A DNA stretch of 64,000 nucleotides from Nonomuraea dietziae (lineage in GTDB: Bacteria > Actinomycetota > Actinomycetes > Streptosporangiales > Streptosporangiaceae). The position numbers and the translations under genes were made by a program. Under the pieces are notes generated by a model, which searched no databases, was not told where the DNA came from, and saw only the letters and a list, made by a program, of their open reading frames with translations. This document shows positions 56,910-64,000 of this stretch, one piece after another (position 1 is the stretch's first letter; each line of letters begins with the position of its first letter). The stretch is from the NCBI RefSeq assembly GCF_014195505.1, contig NZ_JACIBV010000001.1, positions 2,108,001 to 2,172,000 of the forward strand, written 5' to 3'.

Positions 56910-57848
56910 TCAGCTGTCCTCGAACTCCGACGGCACCATGACCCGCAGCCCGTTCGGCACCACGCGCAGCCTGATCGGGGTGCGCAGCCGTACCTCGCCG
57001 TCGACGTCGGCCGCCATCGGCGGCTCGGTCTCCAGCAGCATCTCGCGGCCCATCACGAACGGGCCGCCCGCCAGGCTGCGCCACCTTCCCGTGGTCGCGC
57101 GCACGAGCGTCTCGCCCAGCAGGCGCAGCTTCTTGCCCGAGCCGAGCTGGTAGGCCACGAGCATGCCGTTGTCGATGCTGATGTCCCTGGCCACCTGCCA
57201 GCCGCCGTGGAAGCGGCCGTTGGCGATGTTGAGCTGGTCGGTGAGGAGCTCGTGGCGCTTGCCGTCGACGGTGAGGATCGCCTTGAACGGCTTGTGCCCT
57301 GGCAGGATCGTGAGAGCGGTCAGCGGATAGGCGGGACGGCCGAGTACGCGCTTGAGCCACGGCTTGACGGTGCCGGCCACCTCGACGGAGACGCCGAAGC
57401 TGGCGAGGTTGGCGAAGGGCCTGTCCTCGGCCATGCCGAGGTCGATGTCGGCGACCTTGCCCGTGTCGAGGACGCGGATCGCGCCGGCGAGGTCGAGCGG
57501 CAGGCCGAGGCTGCGGGCGAAGTTGTTGGTGGTGCCGAGCGGCAGCACGCCCAGCGCGACGTCGCGGTGGGCGACGTGGCGGACCGCCGAGGACAGGGTG
57601 CCGTCGCCACCGCCCACGACGAGCAGGTCGGGCTTGGTCTCCAAGGCCCGGTCCAGGTGGGCGCGCAGCCGCTTGGGGTTGACGACGGAGAGCTCCGCCA
57701 AGGGCTCGAAGCCCAGCGCGTGGATCTGGTCCAGCACCTCGAAGTAGTGGCGGCGGCCACGGCGGGAACGCGTGTTGATCACGACGGCGATCCGCCGGTC
57801 CCTGCGAATGGCCTCGGTGTGCTCGGCCTTGCTGCGGAGCTCGGTCAT
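56910..57848 (-). CDS. Diacylglycerol kinase-family lipid kinase (YegS-like)
   Basis: A 312-aa DAGK-catalytic-domain protein: 'AVVINTRSRRGRRHYFEVLDQIHALGF', nucleotide loop 'DLLVVGGGDGTLSSAVRHVAHRDVALGVLPLGTTNNFARSLGLPLDL', 'DIDLGMAEDRPFANLASFGVS'. It phosphorylates a lipid such as diacylglycerol. The ATG at 57848 is likely; a second ATG three codons upstream is possible. The hairpin at 57864-57889 separates it from the M6 protease gene. Confidence 0.9.
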   Translation of the reverse strand: MTELRSKAEHTEAIRRDRRIAVVINTRSRRGRRHYFEVLDQIHALGFEPLAELSVVNPKRLRAHLDRALETKPDLLVVGGGDGTLSSAVRHVAHRDVALGVLPLGTTNNFARSLGLPLDLAGAIRVLDTGKVADIDLGMAEDRPFANLASFGVSVEVAGTVKPWLKRVLGRPAYPLTALTILPGHKPFKAILTVDGKRHELLTDQLNIANGRFHGGWQVARDISIDNGMLVAYQLGSGKKLRLLGETLVRATTGRWRSLAGGPFVMGREMLLETEPPMAADVDGEVRLRTPIRLRVVPNGLRVMVPSEFEDS

Positions 57849-57863
57849 GGATGACATCGTAGG

Positions 57864-57889
57864 GCCGCCGGGACGCTCGTCCCGGCGGC
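57864..57889 (-). terminator. Terminator hairpin after the M6 protease gene
   Basis: Perfect 12-bp inverted repeat (gccgccgggacg / cgtcccggcggc) with a 2-nt centre, 6 bp after the stop of the minus-strand protease gene. No U-tract. Confidence 0.7.
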
Positions 57890-57895
57890 GCATGA

Positions 57896-60589
57896 TCACT
57901 TCTTGGGCGGGGTGACCCGCACGACGGCTCCCAGGTTGCCCGGCAACGGGGTGAGCAGGCTGAACCGCACGCCGAGCGCCTGCCCGCCGGGCTCGCCCGA
58001 GCCGAGGACGTGGCCGCCGGCGAGCTCGGTGCCGTACAGCTCGGTGGCGGGCCTGCCGTCCGCGTCGACGACCCTGGTGGTGTAGGGCCCCTTGGCGGGG
58101 ATCACCACAGAGGCGTCGAAGTCGCGGTAGTCGAGGGAGCCCTCGACGAGGTCCAGCCCCGGGTACCAGGTCTTGGCGTCGGTGAAGGCGGGCACGCCCT
58201 TCAGCGCCGGGTAGGAGGCGCAGTGCTCGGTGAAGGGCTCGCCCTCCAGGCACTCCCTGAACGGCCGGGTCGCGCCGAAGGAGAAGGCCGCGTTCGAGCT
58301 CTGCACCCGCCCGTCGAGGTTCTTGCGCTCCCTCGGGTCCACGGCCGCCGACTTCCCCGTACGGCGCAGCGGCTCGTAGTGCGAGTCGACGAGCAGCAGC
58401 CCGCCCTTCACCCCGAGGCTCGGCCCTTCGAGCAGCGTGGGGGCCAGCACGTTGTTGGTGTAGGTCGAGTCGCGCAGCCACACCAGCAGCCCGGGCGCGT
58501 TGTACCGCACCCGCTCGACCTTCCACGAGCCCTCGCGCAGGTAGCTGGTGTCGTAGGCGTGGGCCAAGCCCCTGTCGAAGCCGTCGAGGTTGCGCCATTC
58601 GGCCAGGTAGAAGCGGGAGATCTCGCGGGAGCCCGTGCTGACGGTCCAGCCCTGCCCGCTGGTGTTGGTGAAGGTGGCGCCCGAGGGCGTCCATCCGCCC
58701 GCGCCCTGCTCCACGCCGTCGCTCCACACCGTGGCGCCGCCGCTGGTGAGGGCGAAGTCGTCGGCGAACCAGCCGCGCGGGGTGGTGCCGCCGTCGGTGT
58801 TGTAGACCAGGCGCAGCTTGATCGTGGTCCCCGCGAACGGGGTGAGGTCGACGTAGTCGTGCCGCCAGCCGCCGGTGGCGCCGGTCAGGCCGTGCTTCCT
58901 GCCGCCGTAGCCGCGCAGGGCCTTGTTGGGGTCGGGGTAGCCGTCGGGCGTGCTGACCTCGGCCCCCGACTCGGCGAACACCTTGCGCTGGGTCCAGGTG
59001 GCCCCGCCGTCGGTGGAGACCTCGACGAAGCCGTAGTCGTAGTCGGGCTCGATGTCGTAGCTGTTCCACATCCAGAACCGCAGGTCGGAGCCCGCCGGCA
59101 CGGCCAGGTCGCGGGTGATCCTGACGTCGGCCCACTCCTGGTCCATGCCCGACCACCACATCTTCGCGCCGCCGTGGGGGTCGAGCATCTTCAGGGGCGC
59201 GCTGTCCAGGTTGACCCGCACGCCGTCCTCGGTCAGGCGGGGCGTGCGCGAGGACTGCCCGACGACCACCGTCCTGGGCCTTTCACCCGGGTCGAGGATC
59301 TCGGGGTCGGCCCAGCCGAGCACCCACTTGGCCCACAGGCCCAGGTGTGCGGGCATCGACTGGTAGAGGGGCCCGCTGTGCGAGCCGCTCGCCATCAGGT
59401 CCCAGAAGTCGACGGCCGAACTGGCCGCGCCGCTGGTGTCGTAGAGGTCGGGCAGGCCGAGGTCGTGGCCGTACTCGTGGGCGAAGACGCCGACGCCGGC
59501 GTCCTCCGGCTGCACGATGTAGTTGGAGATCTTCAGTCTCGTGCCGGGGACGGTGTGGCCTCCCGCGACCGCGCTGGAGTGCGCCCACAGCGCGTACGCG
59601 CCCTGGGCGCCGCCGTCGGAGGACTTGTCCTTGCCCGCGTGCACCAGCACGAGATGGTCGACGACGCCGTCGGGCTCGTCGACATTTCCATCGCGGTCGG
59701 CGTCGCCGAGGTCCTCGCGGTCGTAGTCGGACCAGTTGAAGCGGGGCTGGGCGGCGGCCAGCGCGTTCACGGCGTCGATGGGCAGCTGGGCGTTGCCGCG
59801 CGGATTGTCGGGGTGCCCCGACATGTCCTGGTACGGCTGGCCGCACGCCGCCGCGCCGTACCACGCCTCGGAGTGCGGGAGCCTGATCCAGCCCACCGCC
59901 GAGCCCGAGACGGAGTAGGCGCCCTTGGACATCTCCTCGTACATGTTCCGCATGGTGAGGCCGGACAGGTCGACGCCTCTGACCTTGGCCGTAAGGCCCT
60001 GCCTGGAGTAGAGCAGCCTGTCGTAGTGGCCGGGGCTGAAGTCGGGCACCCAGAAGGAGAAGTTGTCCTCGCGCGGCAGGGTGTCGGGGTCGGGGATGCG
60101 GTTGTGCAGGGGGCCGTTCAGCCTGGTGCCGGGCGGTTCGGTGACGCAGTCGTCGGGAGCGCTGCGCGGCCCCCTGAGCCGCTCGAATCCCGAAAAATCA
60201 TCGTTCGCCCGGTCGTTGAACTCGACCAGGATCGTCAGCAGCCTGGCCGTCTTCGTCCTGCGGGACTTCTTGAAGATGAAGTCGGCCGGGTTGAGCCCGG
60301 TCCTGACGGCCTGGCGCTCCCGCGCGGCCAGCACCCTGGCGGTCACCGGGTTGCCGCTGCTGAACCGGCTGTCGAGCTTCTGCGCGGGGATGCGGGCTCT
60401 GGCGTCCTTGCCCGGCCTCGGCGGGTCGGCCGGGGTGAAGCCCTCGGCGGGCGGCACGTAGTTGATGTAGTGGTCGGCGAGCGCCGGTTCGTAGCGGGCG
60501 GCGGTGTCGGCGTGGACGCCTGTTAACCCGCCCGCGACCAGCGCCACCAGGGGGAGCGCCACGAGCAGGCGCTTCGCGCTTGGCACCAC
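57896..60589 (-). CDS. Secreted M6-family metalloprotease (immune inhibitor A-like)
   Basis: An 897-aa exported protease. Signal peptide ('KRLLVALPLVALVAGGLTGVHADT'); propeptide to about residue 110; M6 catalytic domain with HEYGHDLGLPDLYD (HExxHxxGxPD, zinc ligands) about residue 370. 'VSTDGGATWTQRKVFAESG'-type and 'RLVYNTDGGTTPRGWFADDF' segments form MAM/immunoglobulin-like C-terminal modules of InhA proteases. GTG start with GAGGGAA upstream. InhA enzymes degrade extracellular proteins; target unknown. Confidence 0.92.
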   Translation of the reverse strand: MVPSAKRLLVALPLVALVAGGLTGVHADTAARYEPALADHYINYVPPAEGFTPADPPRPGKDARARIPAQKLDSRFSSGNPVTARVLAARERQAVRTGLNPADFIFKKSRRTKTARLLTILVEFNDRANDDFSGFERLRGPRSAPDDCVTEPPGTRLNGPLHNRIPDPDTLPREDNFSFWVPDFSPGHYDRLLYSRQGLTAKVRGVDLSGLTMRNMYEEMSKGAYSVSGSAVGWIRLPHSEAWYGAAACGQPYQDMSGHPDNPRGNAQLPIDAVNALAAAQPRFNWSDYDREDLGDADRDGNVDEPDGVVDHLVLVHAGKDKSSDGGAQGAYALWAHSSAVAGGHTVPGTRLKISNYIVQPEDAGVGVFAHEYGHDLGLPDLYDTSGAASSAVDFWDLMASGSHSGPLYQSMPAHLGLWAKWVLGWADPEILDPGERPRTVVVGQSSRTPRLTEDGVRVNLDSAPLKMLDPHGGAKMWWSGMDQEWADVRITRDLAVPAGSDLRFWMWNSYDIEPDYDYGFVEVSTDGGATWTQRKVFAESGAEVSTPDGYPDPNKALRGYGGRKHGLTGATGGWRHDYVDLTPFAGTTIKLRLVYNTDGGTTPRGWFADDFALTSGGATVWSDGVEQGAGGWTPSGATFTNTSGQGWTVSTGSREISRFYLAEWRNLDGFDRGLAHAYDTSYLREGSWKVERVRYNAPGLLVWLRDSTYTNNVLAPTLLEGPSLGVKGGLLLVDSHYEPLRRTGKSAAVDPRERKNLDGRVQSSNAAFSFGATRPFRECLEGEPFTEHCASYPALKGVPAFTDAKTWYPGLDLVEGSLDYRDFDASVVIPAKGPYTTRVVDADGRPATELYGTELAGGHVLGSGEPGGQALGVRFSLLTPLPGNLGAVVRVTPPKK

Positions 60590-60697
60590 ATTCCCTCTCT
60601 CCCCGGGATCTACCGGGCGAATGGCCTCAGAGGTCGTGCAGTGCGGACGTTAGGCGCGAAAGCGGAGATCGTTCCGGCCTATGCGCAAAGCGGTATG

Positions 60698-61039
60698 TCA
60701 GAACAGCAGCAGGGCGGCCACCACCCCGCCCGCGACGGCCGCGCCGTAGCAGAGGACGGCGACGGCCAGGTCGAACCTGGCGACGCCCAGGATCTCCTCG
60801 CTGGTGAAACGGATCCTGTGCGCGGCGTGGAAGAGGCAGAGCACGACCACCACGAGCAGCGCCAGCCGTACGAGGAGGGGGTCGAGGAGGGCGGCCAGCT
60901 CGGCCTGCGTGGGCCAGTCGACCAGGCCCAGCGGCATGAGCACCCCGAACAGCAGCACCAGGACGGGCAGCAGCAGCGCGGCCACCACGCCGCCACCGCT
61001 GAACAGCAGCCACAGGTACGGCTCCAGCGTGCGCCTCAT
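60698..61039 (-). CDS. frdD: Fumarate reductase membrane subunit D
   Basis: A 113-aa hydrophobic subunit with three membrane helices ('LLFSGGGVVAALLLPVLVLLFG', 'LLVRLALLVVVVLCLFHAAHRIRF', 'FDLAVAVLCYGAAVAGGVVAALLLF'). Together with FrdC it anchors the FrdAB catalytic dimer and handles quinone. Last gene of frdABCD; overlaps frdC by ATGA. Identification rests mainly on operon position and the 'FHAAHRIRF' helix. Confidence 0.88.
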   Translation of the reverse strand: MRRTLEPYLWLLFSGGGVVAALLLPVLVLLFGVLMPLGLVDWPTQAELAALLDPLLVRLALLVVVVLCLFHAAHRIRFTSEEILGVARFDLAVAVLCYGAAVAGGVVAALLLF

Positions 61040-61422
61040 CGCGTCACCACCCAGAACAGCACGGCCGAGACCAGCAGCCAGGCGGTGTGGTTGCCGCCCT
61101 GGATCATGAAGGCGGGCACCCGCCAGCCGTCCAGCCTGACGACGGTGGCCTTGGGGGCGAGGTTGAGGAAGGTGACGGAGTGGAAGGCGGTGGCGGCCAG
61201 CGCGACCAGGTTGAGCGCGATCACCCACGGCTGGGCGGCGAAGGCGGAGAACGCGGGCAGGGCGCCGTCGAGCGCGGCGGCGACGAGCAGCAGCAGGTAG
61301 GCGATCGTCCACGCCACGAAGACGCTGGTCAGCTCCCTGATCACGAAGATCGTGTAGGCCCTGGAGCGCAGGAACCACACCCGGTCGCGTCGGGGCCTGT
61401 AGGTCCTGGTCGTCTCGCTCAT
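61036..61422 (-). CDS. frdC: Fumarate reductase membrane subunit C
   Basis: A 128-aa subunit: '[46 protein letters not shown]', then two further membrane helices ('[32 protein letters not shown]' and '[18 protein letters not shown]'). '[10 protein letters not shown]' and '[13 protein letters not shown]' match FrdC families. It lacks the b-type heme ligands expected of SdhC, consistent with a FrdCD-type anchor. Start overlaps the frdB stop (ATGA). Confidence 0.92.
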   Translation of the reverse strand: MSETTRTYRPRRDRVWFLRSRAYTIFVIRELTSVFVAWTIAYLLLLVAAALDGALPAFSAFAAQPWVIALNLVALAATAFHSVTFLNLAPKATVVRLDGWRVPAFMIQGGNHTAWLLVSAVLFWVVTR

Positions 61423-62183
61423 CGCCGCGCCCAGGGCAGGACCGAGCGCATCGCCGCGGTGACCTTGTAGCGCTGGATGGCCTCGGCCGGGTCGACGTGC
61501 TTGGGGCAGGCGCTCGTGCACTCCCCCACGAACGTGCATCCCCAGACGCCCTCGTCGGTGTTGAGCAGGTCGAGCCTGTCACCCTGGTCGCGGGAGTCGA
61601 GGTTGTAGCGCTGGGCGAGCGCGATCGCCGCGGGGCCGAGGAAGTCGGGATTGAGCACGTACACGGGGCAGGCCGAGTAGCAGAGCATGCAGTTGATGCA
61701 CATCGAGTACTGCTTGTAAGCCTCGAGCTGCTCGGGCGTCTGGGCGTACTCCGTGGTCAGCGGCAGCTCCTCGCCCTCCCTGATCAGCCAGGGCTTGACG
61801 TGGGAGAGCTTGGCCAGGAAGTCGTCGATCTCCACCACGAGGTCGCGGATCACGGGGAAGCCCTTGAGCGGCTCGATCCTGACCGGGCCGGCGCCGAACT
61901 CGGTGAGGAAGGTGCCGCACGTCAGCCTGGGCTTGCCGTTGACGGTCATGCCGCAGGAGCCGCAGACCCCCATCCGGCACGACCAGCGGAACGACAGCGT
62001 GCCGTCCAGCTGGTCCTTGACGTGGTTGAGGCCGTCGAGGACGGCCCAGTCGTCGCGCAGCGGCACGTCGAAGGTCTCGAAGACGGGCTCGCTGTCCTGT
62101 TCCGGGCGGAAGCGGCTGATCTCCAGTGTGATCGTGCGTTCGCCGCCGGTGGACCGTCCGGCCCGTGTGGCCTTGGCGCTCAT
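61419..62183 (-). CDS. frdB: Fumarate reductase/succinate dehydrogenase iron-sulfur subunit
   Basis: A 254-aa electron-transfer subunit. The [2Fe-2S] ligands are in '[21 protein letters not shown]'. The [4Fe-4S] and [3Fe-4S] ligands are in '[14 protein letters not shown]' and '[14 protein letters not shown]'. It passes electrons between the FrdA flavin and quinol in FrdCD. The ATG at 62183 with GGAGGT at 8 nt is preferred over an upstream in-frame GTG. It lies 21 bp after frdA. Confidence 0.95.
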   Translation of the reverse strand: MSAKATRAGRSTGGERTITLEISRFRPEQDSEPVFETFDVPLRDDWAVLDGLNHVKDQLDGTLSFRWSCRMGVCGSCGMTVNGKPRLTCGTFLTEFGAGPVRIEPLKGFPVIRDLVVEIDDFLAKLSHVKPWLIREGEELPLTTEYAQTPEQLEAYKQYSMCINCMLCYSACPVYVLNPDFLGPAAIALAQRYNLDSRDQGDRLDLLNTDEGVWGCTFVGECTSACPKHVDPAEAIQRYKVTAAMRSVLPWARR

Positions 62184-62204
62184 CGCCCGCACCTCCGTAC
62201 GAGA

Positions 62205-63938
62205 TCAGTCACGGCCGTAGATCCTCTCGCCCGGAGGCCAGCGGGTGAGGGCGACGGGCAGGAGCCCGACCGAGGGGTTCCCTGAGGGGGCGCGGTGGAC
62301 CAGCGAGTGGGCCAGGAAGCGCTCGTCGTCGCGGGCGGGGAAGTCGAGACGCTGGTGCGCGCCGCGCGACTCGGTCCTGTTCAGCGCGCTGGCGACGATC
62401 GTCTCGGCGACGTCCAGCATCGCGTGCAGCTCCACCAGCGAGATCAGCTCGGTGTTGAAGGTCGTGCTGTGGTCGTCGACCCGCGCGTCGGCCGCCCGTT
62501 CCCGCAGCGACTCCAGCGTCTCCACGGCCTTGGCCAGCGTGTCGTGGGTGCGGTAGATGCCGGCCGCGCCCTCCAGCGTGTGCTGCATCTCCTCCCGAAG
62601 GTCGGCGATCCTCGGCCCGGTGCCGCCGCTCTCCAGCGCGCGCCTCAGCCTGCGCTGCTCGTCGGCGCCCTGGCTGCGGACGGCGGCCGCCTCTCCCTCG
62701 CGGTGCTCCCGCGCGAACGCGGCCGCAGCCGCCCCCGCGCGGGCGCCGAAGACGAGGATCTCCGGCAGCGAGTTGGAGCCCAGGCGGTTGGCCCCGTTGA
62801 TGCTGACGCACGCCGTCTCCCCCGCCGCGAACAGCCCCGCGACCGGGGTCGCGCCGTGGAGGTCGGTGTGGACGCCGCCCATCATGTAGTGCACGACGGG
62901 CCTGACCGGGATCAGGTCGGTGGCGGGGTCGAGGTTCTGGTAGCTGCGGCACAGCTCCCGCACGAACGGGATGCGGGCCTCGATCTTCGCCTCGCCGAGA
63001 TGGCGCAGGTCGAGGTAGACGACAGGGCCATAGGGGGTCTCGACCGTCCGCCCCTTGTTCTGCTCGGCCACGAAGGCCTGCGAGAGCCGGTCGCGGGGGC
63101 CGAGCTCCATGCTGCGCAGCTTCGGCGTCGCGGTGGGCTGCCCGAGGTCGTAGTCCTGCAGGTAGCGGTAGCCGTCCTTGTTGATCAGCCAGCCGCCCTC
63201 CGCCCTGGCCGCCTCGGTGATGAGGATGCCGGTGAAGGGCAGGCCCGTCGGGTGGTACTGGACGAACTCCATGTCCTTGAGCGGCGCGCCCGCCCTGTAG
63301 GCCAGGGACATGCCGTCGCCGGTCTTGATGGCGGCGTTGGTGGTGAAGGGGAAGACGCGCCCGCAGCCGCCGGTGGCCAGGATGACCGTCCTGGCCGCGA
63401 TCGCCTCGACCCTGCCCGTCCTGATCTCGACCGCCACGACGCCGTGGACGCGTCCGTCGTCGACGACGAGCGAGGTGACGTACCACTCGTCGTACCTGAC
63501 GATCTCCTGGTACTTCAGCGTGGTCTGGAACAGGGTGTGGAGCAGGTGGAAGCCGGTCTTGTCGGCGGCGTACCAGGTGCGCATCCTCTTCATCCCGCCG
63601 AAGGGCCGCACCGCCACGCGCCCGTCGCGCTCCCTGCTCCAGGGGCAGCCCCAGTGTTCCAGGCGCATCAGCTCGCGCGGCGCCTCGACCACGAACGCCT
63701 CGACCGCGTCCTGGTCGCACAGCCAGTCCCCGCCGGAGATGGTGTCGTAGGCGTGCTCGTCGAGCGTGTCGCCGTCGGCGATGACGCCCGCGGCGCCGCC
63801 CTCGGCGGAGACCGTGTGGCTGCGCATGGGGTAGACCTTCGACACCACCGCCACCGTCATCGACGGGTCGGTCTCGGCGACCGCGATGGCCGCGCGCAGA
63901 CCGGCCCCTCCTCCCCCGACGATGAGCACGTCGATCAT
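62205..63938 (-). CDS. frdA: Fumarate reductase/succinate dehydrogenase flavoprotein subunit
   Basis: A 577-aa FAD subunit: dinucleotide-binding '[19 protein letters not shown]', covalent FAD His in '[15 protein letters not shown]', '[15 protein letters not shown]', substrate-site '[26 protein letters not shown]', '[18 protein letters not shown]', '[22 protein letters not shown]'. It interconverts fumarate and succinate. First complete gene of frdABCD, 3 bp after the gene that runs out of the window. Confidence 0.95.
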   Translation of the reverse strand: MIDVLIVGGGGAGLRAAIAVAETDPSMTVAVVSKVYPMRSHTVSAEGGAAGVIADGDTLDEHAYDTISGGDWLCDQDAVEAFVVEAPRELMRLEHWGCPWSRERDGRVAVRPFGGMKRMRTWYAADKTGFHLLHTLFQTTLKYQEIVRYDEWYVTSLVVDDGRVHGVVAVEIRTGRVEAIAARTVILATGGCGRVFPFTTNAAIKTGDGMSLAYRAGAPLKDMEFVQYHPTGLPFTGILITEAARAEGGWLINKDGYRYLQDYDLGQPTATPKLRSMELGPRDRLSQAFVAEQNKGRTVETPYGPVVYLDLRHLGEAKIEARIPFVRELCRSYQNLDPATDLIPVRPVVHYMMGGVHTDLHGATPVAGLFAAGETACVSINGANRLGSNSLPEILVFGARAGAAAAAFAREHREGEAAAVRSQGADEQRRLRRALESGGTGPRIADLREEMQHTLEGAAGIYRTHDTLAKAVETLESLRERAADARVDDHSTTFNTELISLVELHAMLDVAETIVASALNRTESRGAHQRLDFPARDDERFLAHSLVHRAPSGNPSVGLLPVALTRWPPGERIYGRD

Positions 63939-63941
63939 GCC

Positions 63942-64000
63942 TCAGCTCCCGTGGTCGGGCTGGACCTGGTCCCTGATGGGCTTGCCGTCGTGGCGCACCG
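63942..64000 (-). CDS. 3' end of an unidentified gene upstream of frdA (partial)
   Basis: The last 18 codons of a minus-strand frame enter from the window edge, ending 'GKPIRDQVQPDHGS' and stop 3 bp before frdA, so it is likely the preceding gene of the frd operon. Too short to identify. Confidence 0.5.
   Translation of the reverse strand, partial: VRHDGKPIRDQVQPDHGS

Noticed and set aside
1..64000. tRNA genes, rRNA genes, CRISPR arrays and att-site direct repeats
   Set aside because: No cloverleaf-like segment, repeat-spacer array or long direct repeat was seen on reading both strands; short GC-rich hairpins were assigned as terminators instead.

Overview
The window is very GC-rich, with G/C-ending codons, many GTG starts, 4-bp stop/start overlaps and several leaderless-type promoters. 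Its gene content (DHA2 exporter, WS/DGAT acyltransferase, HspR-type regulator, DUF3618/holin-like/YihY cluster, quinol-type FrdABCD) fits a soil actinomycete. Streptosporangiaceae (Nonomuraea/Streptosporangium-like) is my inference from overall flavour, not from a marker gene. I saw no rRNA or tRNA gene, CRISPR array or prophage.

Layout. 1-21.9 kb is mostly ordinary accessory metabolism: a PaaX-type regulator tail, a GCS2-type ligase, dehydrogenases with XRE/MarR/TetR regulators, two aldo-keto reductases, a secreted M14 peptidase, PolX, a Mo-cofactor oxidoreductase, a frameshifted WS/DGAT gene, a TetR/MFS efflux pair and a secreted esterase. 21.9-31.8 kb is a transport block. It holds an actP/DUF485 symporter pair with a CRP-like site, a sugar ABC importer, a gamma-family PLP enzyme and a LacI regulator with a perfect operator. 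A second symporter with a small partner and a LytTR response regulator follows.

31.85-41.05 kb is the most interesting part: a tight four-gene plus-strand operon. It encodes an HExxH metallopeptidase-like protein, a CHAT (caspase-like) protease, a 1709-aa STAND-type NTPase with helical arrays and a two-helix membrane segment, and an unknown 333-aa protein. It sits between the LytTR regulator and what looks like its sensor kinase (41005-42183), as if inserted into that operon. It resembles NTP-dependent conflict/cell-death systems, but I do not recognise this exact combination. Next to the kinase is an IS607-type remnant with an apparently intact, zinc-finger-less TnpB.

44-64 kb holds an acyl-CoA dehydrogenase/MaoC/HIT cluster, a membrane/envelope operon (holin-like, DUF3618, YihY, lipoprotein), and a methyltransferase coupled to an unannotated 48-aa peptide with three Trp-Cys-Glu repeats. 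A five-gene nucleotide-sugar/polysaccharide cassette, hsp20 with an HspR-like regulator, a diacylglycerol-kinase-like enzyme, a secreted M6 protease and frdABCD follow.

Start sites were chosen from Shine-Dalgarno sequences, 4-bp overlaps or TANNNT-N6-start geometry. Product calls come from motif recognition by eye, without database searches.
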